Position numbers and translations under genes: made by a program. Positions 1-5,312 of a stretch of DNA of 5,312 nt are shown here, one piece after another; the first letter of the stretch is position 1, and the number at the start of each line of letters is the position of its first letter. The notes under the pieces are model-generated. The model worked only from the letters and a program-made list of their open reading frames with translations. It had not been told where the DNA came from and searched no databases. Source of the DNA: an uncultured Lachnospiraceae bacterium (GTDB taxonomy: Bacteria > Bacillota > Clostridia > Lachnospirales > Lachnospiraceae); contig CADBLW010000250.1 in assembly GCA_902795625.1 (NCBI GenBank), forward strand, positions 1 through 5,312, in the 5' to 3' direction.

Positions 1-1803
1 TCACTCGCCGGGCTCGCTGATATCGAACGCTGCGTTGAAGATCGCGTTGACCGCTTCATTGTCCGTCCCGGCGCACGCAAACAGGCATTCATAGAAGCTC
101 ATCGGGTCCGCGTTGGAAAATGCGTTGCGATGCACGTACTCGCGGATCACCGCGTAGAAATCCTCCTGGCCGAGGACTTCCTCGAAGGCCTCCAGCACGA
201 TCTCGCCCGTGCTGTAGATCGAGTAGGAGTAACGGTAGTCCGTGCTGTAGTCATGAACACCGCGGTTGATCGGAAGCATTTCCCGCTCGCGCTGCTCCTT
301 GACATACGCCTCATCCCGGAACATGGCCGCCAGCGATCTTCCTTCTTCGCCGTCATCGATCGTTATGTAAGGCGGTGTCATGTTGCCGCCGTGGGTGTCG
401 ACATAATCCGCGAAAACCTTCTCCGTGTAGGAGGTAATGGACTCGTCCTGCCACGGCTGCAGGCCGGAATCGCTTCCGACGATGCCCATGAACCACTGGT
501 GCCCGATCTCATGCGCAACCGTGATCTGAAGATCGTAGAACATCGCTCCGCCGTTAGGATTTTCCTGATGACCGTAAACAAACATGCTGTCGCCGATCTG
601 GATCAGGTTCGGGTACTCCATACCGCCGCCCGCCGTCATAGGCGTCATAACAATGTCGAGTTCCTCGTAAGGATAGCGGCCGAAGGCCTCTCCCAGAGCA
701 GCCAGGGCGTATCTGGCGGCTTCATGCGTGTACTTGACCACATCGTTCATGTTAACGCTGATGTAGTCGTCCTTGTACCACACGTTGACGCGAACGCCCT
801 CGTAGGTGTCCGAATTCAGAAGAAGCTTCGATGAAGCGGAAAATACAAAGTCTCTCACGGCAGGCGCGTACAATGTGTATGTTACGGTGTCACCATTTTC
901 CGTTCTGTCCTTCTCAACGCCGGTGGCCGCCAGCTTGTATCCCGCGGGAACCGTGAGGCGAACGTCGTAGTTCGAAACTTCCGAGTAGAAGCACTCGCCG
1001 TGAAGGTAATATGCCACATGGGACCATCCGTCACTCGTGTATTCCGCGAGGATCGGATAGAAGTTGGTCACATTGTAGATCTCCTTCGTGAGACCGAAAC
1101 GGTCGTCAATACGGGGAATCTTCGCCGTAAAATCATACTCGAGCGTCATATTCTCGCCCGACGAAAGCGGGTGGGCAAGCTCAATCCAAACGACGGAATC
1201 ATCGGTGTCTCTTCTGTAGGTGAGCATCGAATTGTCACGGCCGTCCTTGATATTTTCGATGACGGTCATCGCGCCGTTCTCATACACGACTTCCTCGTAT
1301 CCGAGCCCCTCGGTATCGGTAAAAAGACTCGGATAATCGCGCATGCAGAGCTCGCTCCAGCTGTCGTTCGTGTCGTTGTAAAATTCAAAGACAACATGGC
1401 CTCCGATGGTATTGTTCTCCGTATCCAGCGTGAGATCCATATCATAGTGATAGAGCTTCCTCGTCGGCATCTCGATGGCACAGTTCTTCGCAGGCGCCGT
1501 CAGGCCCTGACCGTACGTGCCTGTTGCCGGTGTCGGAGTAGCCTCCGGTGTGGGAGTCTCCGTAGGCGCAGGCGTCGGCTCATCCGTCGGTGTCGGCTCA
1601 TCCGTGGGTGTCACCACATCCGTCGGACCCGGTTCCTCCGTCGGCGTCGGAGCGTCCGTAGGTGTCAGCGCTTCCGTGGGCGTCTGAGCGGTTGTCGGTG
1701 TTGCGTTTTTGCCTTTTCTCTCATCCCCGCCGTTATTCTTGCCGCAGGCCGTGAGAGCCAGCAACAGCACGACGATGAGAAATACAGCTGTGATTCTTTT
1801 CAT
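1..1803 (-). CDS. Surface lipoprotein, M1-family (gluzincin) metallopeptidase
   Basis: Predicted zinc aminopeptidase-like enzyme of 600 aa, anchored to the outer face of the cytoplasmic membrane. Residues 1-20 form a lipoprotein signal peptide: MKR, a hydrophobic core, then lipobox LTAC with Cys20 as the lipidation site. Residues about 34-94 are a Pro/Thr/Asp/Glu tether. An N-terminal beta domain typical of M1 enzymes follows (about 110-330, including VRDF near 317), then the catalytic domain. The exopeptidase-type motif is GGGMEYP (392-398; Glu396 expected to bind the substrate N-terminus). The zinc site is HEIGH (His431, Glu432, His435) with Glu454 exactly 18 residues on, and Tyr530 in IYSTGE is the likely transition-state tyrosine. 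All key residues are intact. The ATG at 1803 is chosen because it starts a perfect signal peptide behind a purine-rich RBS. The reading frame stays open upstream to 1944, but that stretch holds the promoter. The C-terminal part is short and lacks a long helical ERAP-type domain. The family call is firm; the substrate is unknown. Confidence 0.93.
   Translation of the reverse strand: MKRITAVFLIVVLLLALTACGKNNGGDERKGKNATPTTAQTPTEALTPTDAPTPTEEPGPTDVVTPTDEPTPTDEPTPAPTETPTPEATPTPATGTYGQGLTAPAKNCAIEMPTRKLYHYDMDLTLDTENNTIGGHVVFEFYNDTNDSWSELCMRDYPSLFTDTEGLGYEEVVYENGAMTVIENIKDGRDNSMLTYRRDTDDSVVWIELAHPLSSGENMTLEYDFTAKIPRIDDRFGLTKEIYNVTNFYPILAEYTSDGWSHVAYYLHGECFYSEVSNYDVRLTVPAGYKLAATGVEKDRTENGDTVTYTLYAPAVRDFVFSASSKLLLNSDTYEGVRVNVWYKDDYISVNMNDVVKYTHEAARYALAALGEAFGRYPYEELDIVMTPMTAGGGMEYPNLIQIGDSMFVYGHQENPNGGAMFYDLQITVAHEIGHQWFMGIVGSDSGLQPWQDESITSYTEKVFADYVDTHGGNMTPPYITIDDGEEGRSLAAMFRDEAYVKEQREREMLPINRGVHDYSTDYRYSYSIYSTGEIVLEAFEEVLGQEDFYAVIREYVHRNAFSNADPMSFYECLFACAGTDNEAVNAIFNAAFDISEPGE
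1522..1701 (-). repeat. Degenerate Pro/Thr/acidic repeat tether within the M1 lipoprotein
   Basis: This segment encodes residues about 35-94, a run of PT, TPTD, TPTE and TPTP units between the lipid anchor and the folded peptidase. At DNA level it is built of imperfect short repeats. The clearest pair is two adjacent 18-bp units, 1576-1593 and 1594-1611, which differ at one base (1588 C, 1606 G) and encode repeated TPTDEP. Such tethers are common in Clostridia surface lipoproteins and probably hold the enzyme away from the membrane, through the cell wall. O-glycosylation of the threonines is possible but cannot be seen from sequence. Confidence 0.85.
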
Positions 1804-1812
1804 TTTGTATTT

Positions 1813-1821
1813 CTTCCCCTT
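1813..1821 (-). promoter_or_regulatory. Ribosome binding site of the M1 lipoprotein gene
   Basis: On the minus strand this reads AAGGGGAAG, a purine-rich Shine-Dalgarno-like tract ending 9 nt before the ATG at 1803. The GGGG core lies 12 nt away, slightly long. It supports the ATG at 1803 over any start further upstream in the same frame. Confidence 0.7.
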
Positions 1822-1830
1822 TCGTGTTTC

Positions 1831-1852
1831 GGCGCGAACAATCCCCCGCGCC
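1831..1852 (-). other. GC-rich hairpin in the leader of the M1 lipoprotein mRNA
   Basis: GGCGCG (1831-1836) and CGCGCC (1847-1852) are perfect inverted repeats with a 10-nt spacer. In the predicted transcript they form a 6-bp all-GC stem that ends 9 nt before the Shine-Dalgarno tract. No U-run follows, so it is not an intrinsic terminator. It could affect translation or mRNA stability, or be incidental; no regulator or riboswitch class is recognisable. Confidence 0.45.
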
Positions 1853-1872
1853 TTATTAATCGCACGAATGAA

Positions 1873-1881
1873 AGTATACCA
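1873..1881 (-). promoter_or_regulatory. Extended -10 promoter for the M1 lipoprotein gene
   Basis: The minus strand reads TGGTATACT: a TATACT hexamer (1878-1873) preceded by TG in the extended -10 position. It lies in the only intergenic gap, between the sbcC terminator and the lipoprotein start. No convincing -35 hexamer is present at 16-18 bp; a T-rich run lies there instead. Transcription would start near 1866, giving a leader of about 60 nt. Assigned by sigma-A consensus only. Confidence 0.55.
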
Positions 1882-1942
1882 CAAGAATGAGAAAAAAGTA
1901 TGAACAGTTATGCAGAAACGCGGAACTTCGCCCCACCCGGCC

Positions 1943-1974
1943 AAAAAGCAGCGAGGTCAAACCGACCCCGCTGC
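1943..1974 (-). terminator. Intrinsic terminator of the sbcD-sbcC transcript
   Basis: On the minus strand a GCAGCG/CGCTGC stem (1974-1969 with 1953-1948) continues past one mismatch (1968/1954) into GGTC/GACC (1967-1964 with 1958-1955), closing on a 5-nt loop (1963-1959). Five T residues follow directly at 1947-1943. A 10-bp GC-rich stem plus a U-run is the classic Rho-independent form. It begins 14 nt after the sbcC stop codon, so it should end the sbcDC message before the lipoprotein promoter. The opposite strand has no T-run after the stem, so termination is one-way. Confidence 0.88.
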
Positions 1975-1988
1975 CGTTCGAAATCACA

Positions 1989-4900
1989 TCACAATCCAAG
2001 ATCCACCTTGATCTCGCTGCCATGGGACGTCTTCGTGACCAGGATCTTCTGAGGAATATCCATGAGCTCCTCCCGGTGGCTGATGATGCCCACGAGCTTG
2101 TTGCGCTCCGTCAGGGAATTCAGGATATCCACCGCGTTGGCCAGCGACTTGCGGTCAAGGGTTCCGAAGCCCTCGTCCACGAAGAGCGCATCCATCTGGA
2201 TGCCGCCCAAGTTGGACGAAATAGTGTCGGACAGGCCGAGAGCGAGGCTCAGAGACGCCTTGAAGCTCTCACCGCCTGACAGGTTTCCGACCGGTCTCCT
2301 GCGCCCGGTGTCGAGGACCTGCACCTCCAGGTCGAGGAAATTGCTGCTCTGCTTGCCGAGAGCCTTGCGGCGGTGCAACTCATACTGTCCCTCACTCATC
2401 GGAAGCAGACGACGGTTGGCTGCCGCGATGATCCCGTCAAAGCCTGCCCCCTGGATATACTGCTCCAGCGTGAGCTTTCCGTTCCCGCTCGTACCTCTGA
2501 CAAGCTCATACAGCCGCTTGCAGATCCCATAATCCTTTTGAGCCTTCGCCAAACCCTCACTGCGGTCCGCGATCGCCTTCCGCTTCTTCTCGTTGATACC
2601 GATACGGTTTTCAATGGCGTTAACCTTGAGCCGAAGCTCCTTTACGATCCTTTCCTGCTCAGCGCAGATTCCTTTCAACTCTTCGATATCGATCATCGCC
2701 CTGCCTTCCGCGTCCTTCTCCGCGTCAGCAAGCTGCTTCTTATTGGCTTCTACATTCTTCTCGTAATCGCCGACGGCCTTCTCCTTCAAGGCAATGTCGT
2801 CCTCGTCGGTAAGCCAAGCAAAGAAATCCTCCTCAGAGGCAAAACCATTGGCCTGAAGGATATCCGCAAACTCACCTTCCAGGCGCTCCGCGTCTTCCTG
2901 CTGCTTCAGCAGATCAAATTGCTTTGTGCCCCACGAAGCCGTGGCCTGAGCGGCCAGCGTCTCCGCGGATTTAGCCAACTCCTCCGCGTTCTTGATCTTC
3001 TCCCGGATTGCAGTCTCCTTCGTTGCCGCATCGGTTCTTACCTTCTCAGCGGTCTCCCAATCCGGGTAACTCAGCTCTTCCAGAGTTTCCAGCTTTGCCT
3101 TGGTCACGTCAAGTGCGGTGTCATTTTCCTGCTTCTTCTTCGCAAAATTATCCCGCTCCCTTGCAAGGCTTTCCGTCTCCTCGCTGCGGGCCTTCTCAAG
3201 ATTTGCCTCCGCCCTCTCAAGCTTCCTGCAGTCCTCCGCAAGGGCAGCCTCATTCTTCCGGTTGTCCTCCAGGAGATTCTTCGCCTGCTTGGCAGCCTTC
3301 GACACCAGATTGCACAGACCGTCAAGGTCAAGGCCCTCATACGAAAGATCAAGAAGCGGATTTCCGAAGCAACCGAGGATCGTCGTGCGCAAAGTACCCT
3401 CGTGCTCCGTAAGCGAAGTCTGGGCAGTAGCAGCCTTTGTAGCAGCATCATTCTTGCGGTCCGAAAGCCCGGTCACCCTCGTCTGAAGCTTCTCGTACTC
3501 TTCCTCGGAGATCGCCGCCTCGTGAAGCTTTGCCGGCTCAGGATGGTGTACAGAACCGCACACAGGACACTTCTGCCCTTCGACGAGTTTGCTCGCCATG
3601 ATACCCGCTCTGCTCTCCTCGAGACTGCGCTCCGCCCCTGCGCGCTCAGCCTCAGCTTCATCGTAAATGTCACGGGCAATCTTATACTCTTCCTGCTTTC
3701 TCTTAAGGATGAAAACCCTTCTGTCCCTCTCCGGGATCAGACCTTCCACGATACCCTTTATTTCGTCCGAAAGCTTTTCAAGTTTCTCACCCCTTGCCTG
3801 AGCCTCCTTCAGATCCGCAGGCTTGTTCTTCAGCTTCTGCGTTGTCATGACGAGCTCGCTGATCTTCTCCTTCAGCGCCCTCTCACGGTCTGCAAGATCA
3901 GCCTCCTGCGTGGCAAAATTTCGTTTGTCCTGTTCGAGATTTCCAAGTTCTGCCGTAAGCGTTTCACGGTCACGATACTTAGGCTCGTCCCGGTTGATCG
4001 TCTCGACCAGTTTCTTCAGTTCCTCCGCCTTCGCTTCGGACTTCTTCGCTTCCGCCAGATCGTCTGCAGCATCAGTTGCAGCATGAGAAAGACTCGCACA
4101 ATTACTCTCTCTCACGGCGAGATCCTCGATCATCGCCTCGATATCCTTCCGCTTCTTGTTCCTTTCTACGTATTTCGGCCGAACAGCGCGAGCCGCCTTC
4201 CTGTTACGCTCAAGCTCCTGCCGGAGCTGCTCGATCTCAGGCTTCTGCTCCTCAAGGTGCCTCCGTTCCTCTGCAAGACTATCCTTCTTTCTCAGGAAAT
4301 CATTGTTGGTCTCCGCTACAGCACGCTTATCCGTCAGCTTTGTCAGTTCGCCTTCGGCAGTTTTCAATTCAGAGGCAACCTCGGCCGAACGAACCTTATC
4401 CGACTCGGCAAGGCCGTCCAGAAGCCGCAGGATCTCCTCGATATTCCACGCGCTCTTCGCCTGCACCGCGCGGTCCTTAATCTCCGCAAGGTCCTCGTGC
4501 AGCTCGTCCTCCTCGTCCGCCTCAACATCCTTGAAATCCTGGATGATGGCTGCTTCCAAATTCAGCTTGTCCCGCTGACTTCTGTCCATGCGTGTCTTCA
4601 GCTTGACTTCGATATCCTTGTACCCGTCCGTCATAAAGATCGTACGGAGGATCTCCGTGCGCTTCTCGGTCTTTGCGTTCAGAAGCTCCCAGAACTCGCC
4701 CTGGGCGATCATCGCAACCTGCTTGAACTGGTTCGCGTCGAGGTGAAGCAGGTCCTTCACAGCCTGATCCACCGGCCTCTTCCCTTCGATGGGCAGCTTG
4801 CCGTCCTCGTACAGGGTCGCATCCTCAGGATCCGTAACCTCGCCCGTACCGCGCAGTTTCTTCCTGGTGACCGACGGCGTCCGCTTGACATGATAATTCC

Positions 4901-5165
4901 GCCCCTGGTGCGTAAAATAGAAATCCACATAGCTTTCGGTGTTGTCCGAAGCGTACTCACTCCGCAGGTTCTTCGTGTCGCGGTAGGTGCCGCTCGCCGT
5001 ACCGTACAGCGCGAAGCAGATCGCGTCAAAAAGCATGGTTTTCCCGGCGCCGGTATCGCCGGCGATCAGGAACAGACCCCTCTCCTCAAAATCATTGAAA
5101 TTAATCTCGGGAGCAAGCCCTGCATAGGGTCCGATAGCGCATATGATCAGTTTAATCGGTCTCAT
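1989..5165 (-). CDS. sbcC: Exonuclease SbcCD, subunit C (SMC/Rad50-like ATPase)
   Basis: ATPase and DNA-tethering subunit of SbcCD (bacterial Mre11-Rad50), which with SbcD cleaves DNA hairpins and processes double-strand ends in the cytoplasm. The 1058 aa match the usual family length. The N-terminal lobe starts MRPIKL and has Walker A GDTGAGKT (36-43; Lys42, Thr43) and Q-loop Gln155 in AQGEF. Two long charged coiled-coil arms (about 175-525 and 545-890) flank the zinc hook CPVC (Cys533, Cys536), which sits at the exact middle of the protein. The C-terminal lobe carries signature LSGGES (962-967), Walker B ending in Asp997-Glu998, D-loop GTLD (1001-1004) and switch His1030 in ISHRE. The frame is continuous. 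Oddity: residue 44, after the P-loop Thr, is Met where Ser/Thr is usual. The ATG at 5165 is preferred because MRPIKL is the standard SbcC start; an in-frame GTG at 5174 would add three residues. The gene overlaps the upstream partner by 14 nt and ends before an intrinsic terminator. Confidence 0.97.
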   Translation of the reverse strand: MRPIKLIICAIGPYAGLAPEINFNDFEERGLFLIAGDTGAGKTMLFDAICFALYGTASGTYRDTKNLRSEYASDNTESYVDFYFTHQGRNYHVKRTPSVTRKKLRGTGEVTDPEDATLYEDGKLPIEGKRPVDQAVKDLLHLDANQFKQVAMIAQGEFWELLNAKTEKRTEILRTIFMTDGYKDIEVKLKTRMDRSQRDKLNLEAAIIQDFKDVEADEEDELHEDLAEIKDRAVQAKSAWNIEEILRLLDGLAESDKVRSAEVASELKTAEGELTKLTDKRAVAETNNDFLRKKDSLAEERRHLEEQKPEIEQLRQELERNRKAARAVRPKYVERNKKRKDIEAMIEDLAVRESNCASLSHAATDAADDLAEAKKSEAKAEELKKLVETINRDEPKYRDRETLTAELGNLEQDKRNFATQEADLADRERALKEKISELVMTTQKLKNKPADLKEAQARGEKLEKLSDEIKGIVEGLIPERDRRVFILKRKQEEYKIARDIYDEAEAERAGAERSLEESRAGIMASKLVEGQKCPVCGSVHHPEPAKLHEAAISEEEYEKLQTRVTGLSDRKNDAATKAATAQTSLTEHEGTLRTTILGCFGNPLLDLSYEGLDLDGLCNLVSKAAKQAKNLLEDNRKNEAALAEDCRKLERAEANLEKARSEETESLARERDNFAKKKQENDTALDVTKAKLETLEELSYPDWETAEKVRTDAATKETAIREKIKNAEELAKSAETLAAQATASWGTKQFDLLKQQEDAERLEGEFADILQANGFASEEDFFAWLTDEDDIALKEKAVGDYEKNVEANKKQLADAEKDAEGRAMIDIEELKGICAEQERIVKELRLKVNAIENRIGINEKKRKAIADRSEGLAKAQKDYGICKRLYELVRGTSGNGKLTLEQYIQGAGFDGIIAAANRRLLPMSEGQYELHRRKALGKQSSNFLDLEVQVLDTGRRRPVGNLSGGESFKASLSLALGLSDTISSNLGGIQMDALFVDEGFGTLDRKSLANAVDILNSLTERNKLVGIISHREELMDIPQKILVTKTSHGSEIKVDLGL

Positions 5166-5312
5166 CGATAACACCCGCCTCTCGTGCCACTGCGTTCATC
5201 ACTTCCATCTCCTCATCAGAAATGTCGCAGTCATAGATCAACCTGTAAAAATCCCGGATCAGTTCCGGGAACTGCTTCGTCTCGCCGTTCTGCAGGATAT
5301 CCACCTGCTCCA
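5152..5312 (-). CDS. sbcD: Exonuclease SbcCD, subunit D, C-terminal fragment (cut by window edge)
   Basis: Only the last 52 codons are in the window, read from 5310 down to a TAA at 5154-5152; the 5' part lies beyond the edge. The visible peptide begins EQVDILQNGETKQF, continues ELIRDFYRLIYDCDISDEEM and ends VIDETD. A segment with an F-x-DFY core followed by an acidic, helix-rich tail fits the C-terminal cap of SbcD, the Mre11-like Mn-dependent nuclease. The metallophosphoesterase motifs are outside the window, so the call rests mainly on position: it lies directly before sbcC on the same strand with a 14-nt overlap, the standard sbcD-sbcC order in Firmicutes. Codon use is like that of sbcC. 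It is not a pseudogene as far as can be seen; an unrelated upstream gene is possible but unlikely. Confidence 0.8.
   Translation of the reverse strand, partial: EQVDILQNGETKQFPELIRDFYRLIYDCDISDEEMEVMNAVAREAGVIDETD
5174..5184 (-). promoter_or_regulatory. Candidate ribosome binding site of sbcC inside the end of sbcD
   Basis: The minus strand reads GAGAGGCGGG here. GGCGGG lies 8 nt before the ATG at 5165, while GAGAGG is 13 nt away. For the alternative GTG at 5174, GAGAGG would be only 4 nt away, which is too close. The spacing therefore favours the ATG, though neither element is a perfect Shine-Dalgarno sequence. The site lies within the coding region of the upstream gene, as expected for coupled translation. 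Confidence 0.45.

Noticed and set aside
130..834. Plus-strand open frame antisense to the peptidase catalytic domain
   Set aside because: It is a mirror-frame shadow; the minus strand shows the complete zinc site and active-site motifs.
1522..1701. Repeat array considered as a CRISPR or other non-coding repeat
   Set aside because: The units are short, degenerate, in frame and lack unique spacers; they encode a Pro/Thr tether.
1000..1890. Plus-strand open frame antisense to the N-terminal half of the peptidase gene
   Set aside because: It encodes a low-complexity Arg/Cys-rich stretch opposite the Pro/Thr tether, has no domain, and is explained by the GC-rich codon use of the opposite gene.
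1804..1942. Possible riboswitch, small RNA or small ORF in the intergenic leader
   Set aside because: Only a promoter-like element, one short hairpin and an RBS are visible. There is no conserved riboswitch core, no terminator/antiterminator pair and no convincing small ORF.
1804..1944. N-terminal extension of the peptidase reading frame by 47 residues
   Set aside because: The extension would place residues before a perfect lipoprotein signal peptide, begins in the T-run of the sbcC terminator and covers the promoter and RBS.
2373..5171. A 932-codon open frame on the plus strand, antisense to sbcC
   Set aside because: Its codon boundaries coincide with those of sbcC, so it stays open only because sbcC lacks TTA, CTA and TCA codons over this stretch. 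The product is Leu/Arg-rich with no recognisable domain, while the minus strand carries every SbcC motif.
1..5312. Defence or mobile-element context around sbcC (SMC-like ATPase plus nuclease)
   Set aside because: The ATPase has a canonical SbcC layout with the CPVC hook and a co-directional overlapping partner. No transposase, integrase, phage gene or other defence component is present, so this is housekeeping sbcDC.

Overview
The window looks like a chromosomal segment of a Gram-positive, moderately GC-rich member of the Clostridia. A Lachnospiraceae-like anaerobe is my best guess. The clues are a lipoprotein signal peptide followed by a long Pro/Thr/Glu/Asp-rich tether, a style common in that group, and an sbcD-sbcC pair of Firmicutes type. 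The lineage is an inference and cannot be fixed from this window. All three genes lie on the minus strand, so transcription runs from high to low coordinates.

Layout in order of transcription. (1) 5312-5152: the last 52 codons of a gene cut by the window edge, most likely sbcD, the nuclease subunit of SbcCD. (2) 5165-1989: a complete sbcC (1058 aa), the SMC/Rad50-like ATPase subunit, overlapping the end of sbcD by 14 nt. (3) 1974-1943: a strong intrinsic terminator 14 nt after the sbcC stop. (4) 1942-1804: an intergenic and leader region with an extended -10 promoter, a GC-rich hairpin and a ribosome binding site. (5) 1803-1: a complete 600-aa surface lipoprotein with an M1-family (gluzincin) metallopeptidase domain and an intact zinc site.

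sbcD and sbcC form a translationally coupled pair whose products assemble into a nuclease that processes DNA hairpins and double-strand ends. The downstream lipoprotein gene has its own promoter and sits behind a terminator. It is therefore most simply read as an independent unit, predicted to trim peptides outside the membrane, with no evident functional link to SbcCD.

I found no RNA gene, CRISPR array, mobile element or frameshift. Apart from the intergenic stretch, the window is fully coding. Nothing here amounts to a new biological system. The points worth a second look are local: a Thr-to-Met change next to the SbcC P-loop, an atypical zinc-ligand motif and a repeat-built tether in the peptidase, and a hairpin in the peptidase leader.
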